Shown in pieces: positions 35,078 through 41,758 of a DNA stretch of 64,000 nucleotides. Below the pieces are notes generated by a model that was not told the origin of the DNA, made no database searches, and saw only the letters and a program-made list of their open reading frames with translations. The number at the start of each line of letters is the position of its first letter. The first letter of the stretch is position 1. Position numbers and translations under genes: made by a program. Source of the stretch: Mariniblastus sp964414815 (lineage in GTDB: Bacteria > Planctomycetota > Planctomycetia > Pirellulales > Pirellulaceae); the NCBI GenBank assembly GCA_964414815.1, contig CAYPXY010000001.1, positions 336,177 through 400,176 on the forward strand, read 5' to 3'.

Positions 35078-35097
35078 GGTATCATTCAAATGATACT
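35078..35097. promoter_or_regulatory. Phage operator palindrome, copy 4
   Basis: GGTATCATT-CA-AATGATACT upstream of the leftward operon start at 35059. It pairs with copy 5 at 35142, with 44 bp between them, in the divergent control region. Two sites close together are typical of a phage switch. Confidence 0.85.
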
Positions 35098-35141
35098 TGA
35101 TTTACAAAACCATCGCTATTATATTATCCTATCATGTTTAC

Positions 35142-35161
35142 GGTATCATTCAAGTGATACT
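35142..35161. promoter_or_regulatory. Phage operator palindrome, copy 5
   Basis: GGTATCATT-CA-AGTGATACT with one mismatch in the right arm. It lies about 100 bp upstream of the rightward gene at 35260 and touches repeat copy C at its end. The AT-rich stretch between copies 4 and 5 (TTGATT at 35097 and several TATTAT-like boxes around 35120-35130) could hold the divergent promoters, but no single promoter is certain. Confidence 0.8.
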
Positions 35162-35252
35162 TTACCGTAATGTTTCGGCCTCGCGCCTACCACGTTAGGC
35201 GCGGAAAGTGGGTTTGGAACGGAAAAAACCGAGAAATCGAAAATTGGATAAA
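35161..35252 (+). repeat. Palindromic dispersed repeat, copy C
   Basis: The sequence begins TTTACCGTAATGTT, as in copy A, then GCGCCTA-CCACGT-TAGGCGC at 35183-35202, GGAAAGTGGGTTTGGAACGG, and a segment ending AAAATTGGATAAA. The six-base palindrome centre is the reverse complement of that in copies A and B, as if the hairpin had flipped. The copy ends 8 bp before the start of 35260-35532 and is therefore in its leader. Confidence 0.75.
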
Positions 35253-35259
35253 CCCAAAA

Positions 35260-35532
35260 ATGTCGTTCATTCAAATGCTGATTTTGATCCTGATTCATTC
35301 CGAACCGGGCATCGGTCGTGGGGCAATACATGATCAATTGTTGTCGCTCGGAATCTCACCAGAGAACGTGGACGTGCAATTGAGATCACTGGCGGACAGA
35401 AAGCTCATCCAGCGAACAACCAAGGGCGGTGGCAGGAGGCGGCTCACTACCCAACGGCTCACTAAGTCGGGCCAAGAGAAGATCAAGAAGTTTTTGCCGT
35501 CGTTTCGAAAAATGGCGGAATTTGTCGGTTGA
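35260..35532 (+). CDS. Winged-helix DNA-binding protein, candidate phage repressor
   Basis: 90 residues from the ATG at 35260; the frame upstream is repeat DNA. The pattern QMLILILIHSEPGIGRGAIH, DQLLSLGISPENVDVQLRSL, DRKLIQRTTKGGGRRRLTT is a typical winged helix-turn-helix (PadR/MarR-like), with the wing in TTKGGGRRRLTT. The gene is the first rightward gene of the control region and lies near two operator copies, so it is the best candidate for the regulator of the five-site regulon. The regulatory role is inferred; no oligomerisation domain is visible. Confidence 0.6.
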   Translation: MSFIQMLILILIHSEPGIGRGAIHDQLLSLGISPENVDVQLRSLADRKLIQRTTKGGGRRRLTTQRLTKSGQEKIKKFLPSFRKMAEFVG

Positions 35533-35645
35533 GAAAATTTTTCCAATTTTTAGTTTGCGATTGACCTGATGTGACACTGGTATCTGTACAAATGTATAGC
35601 ACGACAATGCTAGCAATTTCCAACCCAATCCAAAGGATGTCACAG

Positions 35646-35867
35646 ATGAAAAAGCCAATCGAAACAAAAGAGCGAAAAAGTCAGTCCGGTTTGCTGCCAA
35701 CCCAAGGGCTTATCACTGCCGAAGAGCTGGCGTCACGACTGCGACTTTCGAGTGTCGCGAACCTGAAAGTCGAAATGGAGCGGAAACAAATCAAACACAT
35801 AAGCATCAACGGCAAACGGATCTACCGCTGCCGTGATATCGACTTGCTTTTCGGAGGTGATTCTTGA
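35646..35867 (+). CDS. Excisionase-like helix-turn-helix protein
   Basis: 73 residues from the ATG at 35646, selected because AAAGGA lies about 8 nt upstream; ATGs at 35571, 35607 and 35637 are less well placed. The sequence GLITAEELASRLRLSSVANL, VEMERKQIKHISINGKRIYR, CRDIDLLFGG is the MerR/excisionase-type pattern that reads a short DNA site. It overlaps the integrase start by 4 nt. Such a protein normally directs the integrase to excise the prophage. Confidence 0.7.
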   Translation: MKKPIETKERKSQSGLLPTQGLITAEELASRLRLSSVANLKVEMERKQIKHISINGKRIYRCRDIDLLFGGDS

Positions 35868-37009
35868 GCATTAAAGTCTACTTGATGAAGCGTGCGGATT
35901 CGCCGACGTGGTACATGCGATGGAAGATCGGGGGCAAGGAGTTTCGCCAGTCAACCCACAAGGAAAAACGGCGAGAAGCCAACGACGTTGCATTCAGAAA
36001 GCAAGTCGAACTGAACAGCAAGCGACAGGTTGAAACAAGCGGCTGGGAGACACTGCGGGATCGGTACGACAACGAAGTGATGCGTGGAAAGTCGAAAGCC
36101 CATCGGGCGAAGTTCCATAATGCCCTGAACAAGCTCGAAGGGCTTTGTAATCCGGTTCTGATTTCAGATGTCACGAGTACCGTGATCGCTGATTTCGCCA
36201 ATAAGCTGCGCGAAAGACGCACTGATGATGATGAACGGCCACTGTCTGAATCGACTATCGACAGTTATCTCGGCTACTTGCAGCGGGCACTTAAATGGGC
36301 TGCCAAGCAAAACCTGATCGAGAATCAGCCGCACATTGAGCGTTCGTTGATTCCGATGGAAGACGCCGCCAAAGGCCGTCCGCTGACACCGAAGGAGTTC
36401 GATCAGCTGCTTGCGGCGGTGTCCGATGTTGTGACGCCCAACGCCGTCGATAGTTTCAAACGAATACTGTGGGGGCTGTATTATTCGGGCCTGCGACTCG
36501 GAGAAGCGTTGAATCTCAGTTGGCCTGGCAGCGGCGATCATAATATCATCGCAGTCGTCGAGCCGGATAATGTGACGCTGCACATACCAGGCAAGCGACA
36601 GAAGAAACGCAAACGCCAGATCTATCCGGTTGTTCCAGAGTTCGCGAAGTTCTTGCGAGACATTCCGCCGAACAAACGAACTGGCTACGTCTTCAATCCA
36701 CTTCGTCAGGACGGCCAGCGGTACGTCGATCTTGGCAGTGTTTCGCAGGTGATCGCGGACGTTGGCCGGGCGGCTGGAATCGTGGTTAAAGTACTCGAAT
36801 CAGGCGAAGTGAAGTACGCTTCGGCTCAGGATTTACGACGGACGTTTGGCTTGCGTTGGGCGAAACGAGTCAATTCGTTGACACTGAAAAGCTTGATGCG
36901 TCATTCGAATATCAAAACGACCGAAACGTACTATGCGATCAGTGACGCCAGTGAAACGTCACGGGAACTGGAAGCGAAGTTTGGAAAGCAAGACGGCCAT
37001 GACATCTGA
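35864..37009 (+). CDS. int: Tyrosine integrase
   Basis: 381 residues from a TTG start overlapping the preceding stop. The N-terminal part contains an arm-binding-like region (YMRWKIGGKEFRQSTHKEK) and a SAM-like core-binding domain (about residues 55-165). The catalytic domain shows R211 in YYSGLRLGEALNLSW, a lysine in KRQKKRKRQIYP, the box II region AQDLRRTFGLRWAKRV, then LMRHSNIKTTETYY with Y356/Y357. The gene lies about 9 kb from the tRNA-Lys at 44919, its likely attachment site. The enzyme recombines attP with attB. Confidence 0.9.
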   Translation: MSIKVYLMKRADSPTWYMRWKIGGKEFRQSTHKEKRREANDVAFRKQVELNSKRQVETSGWETLRDRYDNEVMRGKSKAHRAKFHNALNKLEGLCNPVLISDVTSTVIADFANKLRERRTDDDERPLSESTIDSYLGYLQRALKWAAKQNLIENQPHIERSLIPMEDAAKGRPLTPKEFDQLLAAVSDVVTPNAVDSFKRILWGLYYSGLRLGEALNLSWPGSGDHNIIAVVEPDNVTLHIPGKRQKKRKRQIYPVVPEFAKFLRDIPPNKRTGYVFNPLRQDGQRYVDLGSVSQVIADVGRAAGIVVKVLESGEVKYASAQDLRRTFGLRWAKRVNSLTLKSLMRHSNIKTTETYYAISDASETSRELEAKFGKQDGHDI

Positions 37010-37391
37010 ACGCAATACACTACCAGGCCAGCCACCGAACGTACTGATCACCGAAGTTCGTCGAGTGCTGTGGTTGTATTGCAGTTGCAGGCCGCCAAAA
37101 CATGGTCGTGATGAAAGCTGGAATCTCACATGGGAGTGGGCAGCAAATATTCGATACAACCGCGAAGCTTCGAATTCGGCTGCTGGATACAAGCCGCGAC
37201 GAAAACCGTGGCCTAACGCAAGTGAGATAGCGACTCAGTATTTGTTTTTGGCTCTTCTGAAAATGCGATCAAGTGGAATGTTGAAATTGAATTTTCGTGC
37301 TGCCGAAACTATTCCTGGCAGGGTGAGATTTGAGATGGCAAAAATTGGAAACGTGAGTCCGATCAAAATGGTCGAGAAGGAATTAACATGA
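36999..37391 (+). CDS. Hypothetical phage protein
   Basis: 130 residues from the ATG at 36999, inside the last codons of the integrase gene. Basic, with an N-terminal WLYCSCRPPKHGRDESWNLT segment and a helical middle with SEIATQYLFLALLKMRSSG. It is coupled by ATGA to 37388-37813. No family is recognised. Confidence 0.5.
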   Translation: MTSERNTLPGQPPNVLITEVRRVLWLYCSCRPPKHGRDESWNLTWEWAANIRYNREASNSAAGYKPRRKPWPNASEIATQYLFLALLKMRSSGMLKLNFRAAETIPGRVRFEMAKIGNVSPIKMVEKELT

Positions 37392-37813
37392 GCCAGCCAT
37401 TGTTCGAGAATCTTCAAATGAAGTCCTGTACTTCGTGCGGAACCCCGAAGCCGGTTGACTGTTTTTACCGGCGACGGCACGGACTTTCCAGTTGGTGTAA
37501 AGCGTGCTTCAGGCAGAAGTGCAAAGAATATCGAAAGACAAAACAATACCGCGAAACGATCAAAGGCTACCTATCAAAACCCGAAGTGAAAGAGCGGAAA
37601 CGAGAGATTGATAGGGAAAGATCGGAATCAAGAAGGGTTCATCAAAAACGCTATCGATCAACTCCGAGGGCTAGGCTGCTTCATTCACGGAGGGCTGCGA
37701 GAATCAGACTGAGAAAAGCGACCGATCCAGAAAGAAGAAGGAAGTTGAAAGAGTTAATCGCAATGTATGAGACTGAATTGAAGCGAATTGAAAAGGTGAA
37801 AACTAAAGAATGA
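37388..37813 (+). CDS. Zinc-finger phage protein with basic helical tail
   Basis: 141 residues (an alternative start at 37418 would give 131). Residues 14-45 hold a CxxC...CxxC zinc motif: KSCTSCGTPKPVDCF then LSSWCKACFRQKCKEY. The remainder is a very basic long helix (VKERKREIDRERSESRRVHQ) that ends in KKL..IEKVKTKE. Such CxxC proteins with a basic tail resemble HNH-associated or DNA-binding phage early proteins, but no catalytic HNH pair is visible. Confidence 0.6.
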   Translation: MSQPLFENLQMKSCTSCGTPKPVDCFYRRRHGLSSWCKACFRQKCKEYRKTKQYRETIKGYLSKPEVKERKREIDRERSESRRVHQKRYRSTPRARLLHSRRAARIRLRKATDPERRRKLKELIAMYETELKRIEKVKTKE

Positions 37814-37926
37814 ACCGAGAAAACCTGTTCCTTGGCCGAACGAAGAACGGAAGCCCAAGGCATCCGTTGTATTTGAAATCAGACACGAAACCTGAATTGT
37901 TTTGGTCGCCAAGTTAGTTACCGATA

Positions 37927-38109
37927 ATGCACGAATGCCCTAATTGCGGTCAAGCCTGTGATTGTATCGGAGACGATACGTGGGATGACACCGAGTCAGA
38001 AGATTGCCAGTGCGATTGCGAATGGCTGGAAGATAACACGGACTACTATGAATGCGCTCCAGATTGTCTGGACGTTGAAGATTTTGATGAACTGGGAGGC
38101 AAGCCATGA
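37927..38109 (+). CDS. Small acidic cysteine-rich phage protein
   Basis: 60 residues, strongly acidic with a CPNCGQACDC cluster and further cysteines (CQCDCEW, CAPDCLD). Likely zinc or iron binding. The next gene starts inside its stop (ATGA). No family is recognised. It starts a run of seven coupled or closely spaced rightward genes. Confidence 0.55.
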   Translation: MHECPNCGQACDCIGDDTWDDTESEDCQCDCEWLEDNTDYYECAPDCLDVEDFDELGGKP

Positions 38110-38288
38110 ATTCTGAGCAGAACGACCGAAAAGAGTTTGAATTATGGATCAGGATACACTATCCAAAGAGCGACCTCCAAAGGTCTGGATACTATTACGT
38201 CAATGACACGGTTTCCATGTGCTGGGACACGTGGATGAGTTCAAAGAACGCCGTTGAAGAAAAGATTAAGCAAAGGAGAACCAGATGA
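38106..38288 (+). CDS. Small hypothetical phage protein
   Basis: 60 residues: RKEFELWIRIHYPKSDLQRS, YYYVNDTVSMCWDTWMSSKN, ending EEKIKQRRTR. The EFELWIRIH and WDTWMSS pattern is common in phage and prophage accessory proteins but has no assigned role. Coupled to both neighbours by 4-nt overlaps. Confidence 0.6.
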   Translation: MNSEQNDRKEFELWIRIHYPKSDLQRSGYYYVNDTVSMCWDTWMSSKNAVEEKIKQRRTR

Positions 38289-38497
38289 GCCTTGAACCAC
38301 ATCAACAACGAGTAATCGATGAGAAGATCGATCTCAGTGACAAGCGGGCCAAACTGTTTGCCTTTTTCTATAGTCCCACGTTTTACGAACTGGATCAAGA
38401 CGAAAAAGGCCGATTGAAAATCCAATACGAAATCATGGGAGCTTATGTCGAGATTCTCAATCAACGGATTCGGGCATTTAACAAGGAAACGAAATGA
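38285..38497 (+). CDS. Small hypothetical phage protein
   Basis: 70 residues, mostly helical (HQQRVIDEKIDLSDKRAKLF, KGRLKIQYEIMGAYVEILNQ). It resembles a class of small phage proteins with a central FFYSPTFYEL segment, for which no role is assigned. Coupled to both neighbours by 4-nt overlaps. Confidence 0.6.
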   Translation: MSLEPHQQRVIDEKIDLSDKRAKLFAFFYSPTFYELDQDEKGRLKIQYEIMGAYVEILNQRIRAFNKETK

Positions 38498-38832
38498 GCA
38501 ATACCACAACCATCAATTCGGATCTTTACTCTGAACTATCGAAGCCTTTTAAGTCTGGCGACTCGGCCAACGAGACGCTCCAAGAGTTCCTAAACGAACT
38601 CTACCTGCTTCGACAGAAACACTGCTTGGCCGATGTGTCGGTAATCATCAAAGCCACGATCAAGGGCGAGGGCGTCTTTCTGTACGACGCTCATTTCGGC
38701 AGTGAAACAGAAGTCGAAGCGATGGCCGCTTGGCATTTCGGTAAGGCTTCCGCCGAACGTCAGTCGATGATCCGAAACGCAATCTCTCAAGGTTCAGAAA
38801 ATGCCATCAAACGATCTGACAGAAAAGAATAG
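38494..38832 (+). CDS. Hypothetical phage protein
   Basis: 112 residues. The C-terminal part reads HFGKASAERQSMIRNAISQG and could be helical, with a central beta segment VIIKATIKGEGVFLYDAHFG. The next gene starts 3 bp after its stop. No family is recognised. Confidence 0.55.
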   Translation: MSNTTTINSDLYSELSKPFKSGDSANETLQEFLNELYLLRQKHCLADVSVIIKATIKGEGVFLYDAHFGSETEVEAMAAWHFGKASAERQSMIRNAISQGSENAIKRSDRKE

Positions 38833-38835
38833 ACG

Positions 38836-39132
38836 ATGAGCGAAGAAACGCTAAAACAAATCAAGACGCGGAGAGTCACGGAAAACGAGATCGTTCCGTC
38901 GGATCGTACCAGTTTGGTCAACGCGGCGATATTGTTCGTCGGCCAAATGGTGGGCATGAAAACCGCTCCGCTGTTCAGTAGTGCCAGTTTTCCGACGGAC
39001 ATTGAGCCGTCACAACAGGAAGTCGAAACCTACAACGCCGCACTTCGATATCTGGAACAGGAATTCAGCTGCGGCCATGAGATGCCCAAGTCGTTCATAA
39101 AGCGTGTTGAAACTGAGGAAGTCGTCGAATGA
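38836..39132 (+). CDS. Hypothetical phage protein
   Basis: 98 residues, charged, with an N-terminal KQIKTRRVTENEIVPSDR segment and a C-terminal helix NAALRYLEQEFSCGHEMPKS. Coupled by ATGA to 39129-39335. No family is recognised. Confidence 0.55.
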   Translation: MSEETLKQIKTRRVTENEIVPSDRTSLVNAAILFVGQMVGMKTAPLFSSASFPTDIEPSQQEVETYNAALRYLEQEFSCGHEMPKSFIKRVETEEVVE

Positions 39133-39335
39133 AAGCAGATGTTTTAAAACTGGGGATCGATGCCATTGAGCGGGCATTGGAGTACATGCCGTTGGTGACA
39201 TCCGACGTGCCACCGTTCCAACGACAGATTGAATCGGACATTCAGTTGATGAAAAATGCCTTGGAAGTGCTGCGAATGCAACCAAGAGTCTTATCAGAAC
39301 TACCAACCAAGATCCTCCGAAAGGCAGAGCAATGA
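39129..39335 (+). CDS. Small hypothetical phage protein
   Basis: 68 residues, mainly helical (GIDAIERALEYMPLVTSDV, QLMKNALEVLRMQPRVLSEL). Coupled by ATGA to the interrupted gene at 39332. No family is recognised. Confidence 0.55.
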   Translation: MKADVLKLGIDAIERALEYMPLVTSDVPPFQRQIESDIQLMKNALEVLRMQPRVLSELPTKILRKAEQ

Positions 39336-39638
39336 GTGATCAACCAAGCCTACGTCAGTTGCTTCGCGACAAATTTCCGCTCCCGTCGTTCGTATTCGGA
39401 GAAGAAATTCCAAATGGCACTGGCTATTCCAAGACGCGAAGCATGGACGCTATCGCAATAGGATGCTGGAAGTCCGTCGGTATTCAAATCATCGGATTTG
39501 AAATCAAAGACAGCCGATCAGATTGGTTGAAAGAGCTTCAAGACCCAACCAAATCGGAAGCGTGGAAACAGTATTGCCATGCGTGGTATTTGGTAGCACA
39601 GAAGGGGGTACTGTCCCCACAACTGCGGAGCTGAAAAA

Positions 39639-39833
39639 TTAATCTGGGTGGTTATCAACTATTAAAGTCAAAATCTTCTCTGCTTCGTCATATTTTGAAT
39701 CGACAACGGCAAACTTCATGGATCGACCCCATAATTCAAGCTGTGCGCCTCGTTCCCCTAATCCCCAAAGCAGCACGTCATCAATTTCCAATTCAGTCGC
39801 ACTATTGTTTAAGTTTACAACAACAGTTTTCAT
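39639..39833 (-). CDS. Small hypothetical protein inside the insertion element
   Basis: 64 residues, beginning MKTVVVNLNNSATELEIDDV and ending TLIVDNHPD. It lies 20 bp downstream of the transposase stop on the same strand, near the left end of the element. No family is recognised. It may be cotranscribed with the transposase. Confidence 0.5.
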   Translation of the reverse strand: MKTVVVNLNNSATELEIDDVLLWGLGERGAQLELWGRSMKFAVVDSKYDEAEKILTLIVDNHPD

Positions 39834-39853
39834 TTGTTCACCTTAGTTAAGAT

Positions 39854-40801
39854 TTAGGAAAATAATTCTACCAACTTCAACGGTCGATCTGCTAGTCCAG
39901 CGGCCATAGCTGGGGTTTGTTTCTCCAAGCTCGAATGCAATCGGCAAAAATTGTAGTGAGCGAAGAAAATAGCCTGCATCGCTACATGATGTTTCAGACT
40001 CTTGCTGTGAGCGTTGGTTAATCGGGTGAATCGTCGCAACTGCATTCTAACCGTCTGGTTCAAGGATTCGATATGTGAAGTACAAATTTTGTCGATGTCC
40101 GGGTTTCCGAACCGCGAAAACTTTTCCGCACTTATTATTTGAGCAGGGCTGTAGCGTGTTGTCTCTTGCTGTGATGCGTACTTCTTGACCAATTGGCCAA
40201 AATCAACGTTGCTTCCCAAAGCGAACGGAACGCTGTATCGGTAGCCGTTCCAGCCGTCAGTTGAAACCTGGAATCGCTGACTTGTATCAACTGCGCACCT
40301 AACTTTACTCAAGAATCGTTCTGCATCACGTTGATTACGATCCCCGACGAAGTGAGCCAGCACTAACTTTGTGTCGCGGTCAACGCAAATGTAAGTCCAC
40401 GAATCGCCAATAGCCGGATCGTTGTACTTCTTGGCTTGCTTGGCCTTCATACCCACAAACGACCAGATTTCGTCAATTTGCAAATCCGTAGCCGAAGCGC
40501 CAACCACGTTGTAATCGAGAAAGTTCTGGCATCGCTCGCCAACTTCAAGGATCAACCGGTCGATAGTGTCCCGATTCATGCTGGTTAGCCGCTCGCAAGC
40601 CCGGATCGACATCCCTTCCAGCAATAGACCGATAACCATTATGGCCTTATCGAGGTCAACCCGCATATTTCCCAGCGGGCCGTCGTTGTGATGCTCTTCG
40701 GAGAACCGAACGCCACAAGCCTTGCACTGATAACGTTGTGAGCCATTGCGGTTTTTTCCAGATTTCTTGGCGTTCTCGTGGTTGCATGTTAAAGCGATCA
40801 T
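39854..40801 (-). CDS. IS1-like (IS1/IS1595 type) DDE transposase
   Basis: 315 residues. The N-terminus is a zinc ribbon plus helix-turn-helix, as in InsA-like proteins: CNHENAKKSGKN..YQCKACGVRF, then MSIRACERLTSMNRDTIDRL. The catalytic triad pattern is DLQIDEIWSFVG, VSTDGWNGY and HIESLNQTVRMQLRR, with the DDE residues D, D and E. The end region contains HYNFCRLHSSL. IS1 elements make 8-9 bp duplications, which agrees with the flanking CAGAAGGG. It appears intact. Confidence 0.85.
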   Translation of the reverse strand: MIALTCNHENAKKSGKNRNGSQRYQCKACGVRFSEEHHNDGPLGNMRVDLDKAIMVIGLLLEGMSIRACERLTSMNRDTIDRLILEVGERCQNFLDYNVVGASATDLQIDEIWSFVGMKAKQAKKYNDPAIGDSWTYICVDRDTKLVLAHFVGDRNQRDAERFLSKVRCAVDTSQRFQVSTDGWNGYRYSVPFALGSNVDFGQLVKKYASQQETTRYSPAQIISAEKFSRFGNPDIDKICTSHIESLNQTVRMQLRRFTRLTNAHSKSLKHHVAMQAIFFAHYNFCRLHSSLEKQTPAMAAGLADRPLKLVELFS

Positions 40802-40877
40802 CTAACTAGCCTTTCGGTGGGGCTTTCGTTAGAATGAAGGTTCCTAGGCCGTTTCTAGCGAAAGCTGGTAATGGTTG

Positions 40878-40910
40878 GCTCGGTTGTGCTGAAACACTAC
40901 CGAGCTTTTT
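40878..40910 (+). terminator. Rho-independent terminator, element left part
   Basis: GCTCGGT (40878-40884) pairs with ACCGAGC (40899-40905) and is followed by TTTTT. On the plus strand there is no protein frame in the 77 bp between the transposase start (40801) and this terminator. That raises the possibility of a short noncoding transcript that ends here. A second pair, CTTTCG..CGAAAG, lies just upstream. Confidence 0.6.
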
Positions 40911-40925
40911 CATGTATTGACTCAA

Positions 40926-40996
40926 TAATTAAAGTATATACACTAATTCGGCTACTTCAATAGGATATTTGAAAAATAAAGGATATACTTTAATTA
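40926..40996. promoter_or_regulatory. Inverted repeat upstream of the RHH-like gene
   Basis: TAATTAAAGTATAT (40926-40939) is repeated in reverse complement at 40983-40996 (ATATACTTTAATTA), 43 bp apart, directly upstream of the ATG at 40996. Such pairs are typical binding sites for ribbon-helix-helix autoregulators. The region is very AT rich and probably contains the promoter. Confidence 0.55.
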
Positions 40997-41193
40997 TGGT
41001 AAAAAAGGTTAGGCGCGGGCCAAAAATAAAGCCCGAAGATGAAAAGCAAACCAAGTCGATCTTGTTGAAAATGACGCAGTTGGAATATGAGACGATAAAA
41101 TCGGCCTCTTCCGGCTCAAAGCTGTCTACTTGGGCGCGATTAGTGCTATTAAAGGCTGCGAAGCGAAAGGCTGGACGCTCCCCTGCCGATTAA
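40996..41193 (+). CDS. Small ribbon-helix-helix-like protein
   Basis: 65 residues from the ATG at 40996 (MVKKVRRGPKIKPEDEKQTK). The pattern SILLKMTQLEYETIKSASSG, KLSTWARLVLLKAAKRK matches ribbon-helix-helix proteins such as MobC- and CopG-like factors. The longer frame to 40969 overlaps the right arm of the inverted repeat and is disfavoured. It converges with the tRNA gene, 12 bp away. Possibly regulates the element or helps its mobilisation. Confidence 0.55.
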   Translation: MVKKVRRGPKIKPEDEKQTKSILLKMTQLEYETIKSASSGSKLSTWARLVLLKAAKRKAGRSPAD

Positions 41194-41205
41194 CTAAGAT
41201 AAAGA

Positions 41206-41289
41206 CGGAGGCCGAGGGAATCGAACCCTATCCCGCTCAGGACCAAGAGTTTATAAAACCCAGTGATGCACCTGCATCAGTCAGCCTCC
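41206..41289 (-). tRNA. Non-canonical 8/4 tRNA (allo-tRNA-like), anticodon UAU
   Basis: 84 nt on the minus strand. It folds into an 8-bp acceptor stem (GGAGGCUG with CGGCCUCC), two linker bases, a D arm of 6 bp with a 4-nt loop (UGAUGC-AGGU-GCAUCA), and an anticodon loop UUUAUAA with U33 and anticodon UAU. The anticodon stem has four pairs plus a U-U. A 16-nt variable arm can form five pairs, and the T arm is AGGG-UUCGAUU-CCCU (4 bp). The next base is G (discriminator), and no CCA is encoded. The 8/4 division, long arm and G73 match allo-tRNAs of serine type; the D arm resembles tRNA-Sec. UAU would read AUA. Confidence 0.7.
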
Positions 41290-41296
41290 GCAAAAT

Positions 41297-41323
41297 GCCA
41301 GCACAGCGGAAAACTGTGCTGGC
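41297..41323 (-). other. Perfect 10-bp hairpin immediately upstream of the allo-tRNA 5' end
   Basis: GCCAGCACAG and CTGTGCTGGC are perfect complements around a 7-nt loop. On the minus strand the hairpin ends 7 nt before the tRNA 5' end. It could be a processing signal, an attenuator or part of the precursor. It is stable and too close to the tRNA to be chance alone. Confidence 0.6.
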
Positions 41324-41572
41324 GAATTTAACCTCAACCGGCTAATGTTTGCCGATTACAACATTTGTTACCGGCTACGTTTGCGTCGCTGATATTGATC
41401 GATGTGAACTGATTTTTCACCTCGACCGTACGACCCCCACGGGCGTCGTAAGTGGGTCGAAACCCATTCAAAATACAATTGAAACACTTTGTTTCTCCTG
41501 TTTCTGCCAAAGAGATAGGAAGGCCCCTCCGAGACAGTCCGCCAAGATCGCTCGGAAGGGGCACGCACAATA

Positions 41573-41621
41573 AAAAACCGAGAAAAGCGCAAGCCTGGAC
41601 AGGCCGCTTTTCTCGGTTTTT
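41573..41621. terminator. Strong bidirectional terminator inside the element
   Basis: AAAAACCGAGAAAAGCG (41573-41589) and CGCTTTTCTCGGTTTTT (41605-41621) are perfect complements with a 15-nt loop, with A and T runs on both sides, so both strands can terminate. It would stop transcripts from the right-hand minus genes and any plus transcript from the tRNA region. No protein frame is supported in 41324-41758. Confidence 0.7.
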
Positions 41622-41724
41622 GTGCTTGAATATTGGGTCGCTTCTGGGTAGAATAAAAAACGAGCCCACCAAGGTGTGTCCGTACATCGGGCATACTCCG
41701 AATTGGCAAAATTCTTAGGGTTTA

Positions 41725-41758
41725 GGCCAAGAGTGTTGCAACCACTCTTGGCCACTTT
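41725..41758. terminator. Terminator between the element's two halves
   Basis: GGCCAAGAGTG (41725-41735) pairs with CACTCTTGGCC (41743-41753) and is followed by ACTTTTT. It stands 5 bp from the stop of the minus gene 41759-42250 and faces it, so it may also end that transcript. Confidence 0.65.

Noticed and set aside
41206..41289. Considered as a true tRNA-Sec gene
   Set aside because: The D arm resembles tRNA-Sec, but the anticodon is UAU not UCA, the T stem is 4 bp, and no selA/selB-like gene is in the window.
41334..41687. 117-residue minus-strand frame in the insertion element
   Set aside because: Runs through the strong terminator at 41573-41621 and has no coherent composition.
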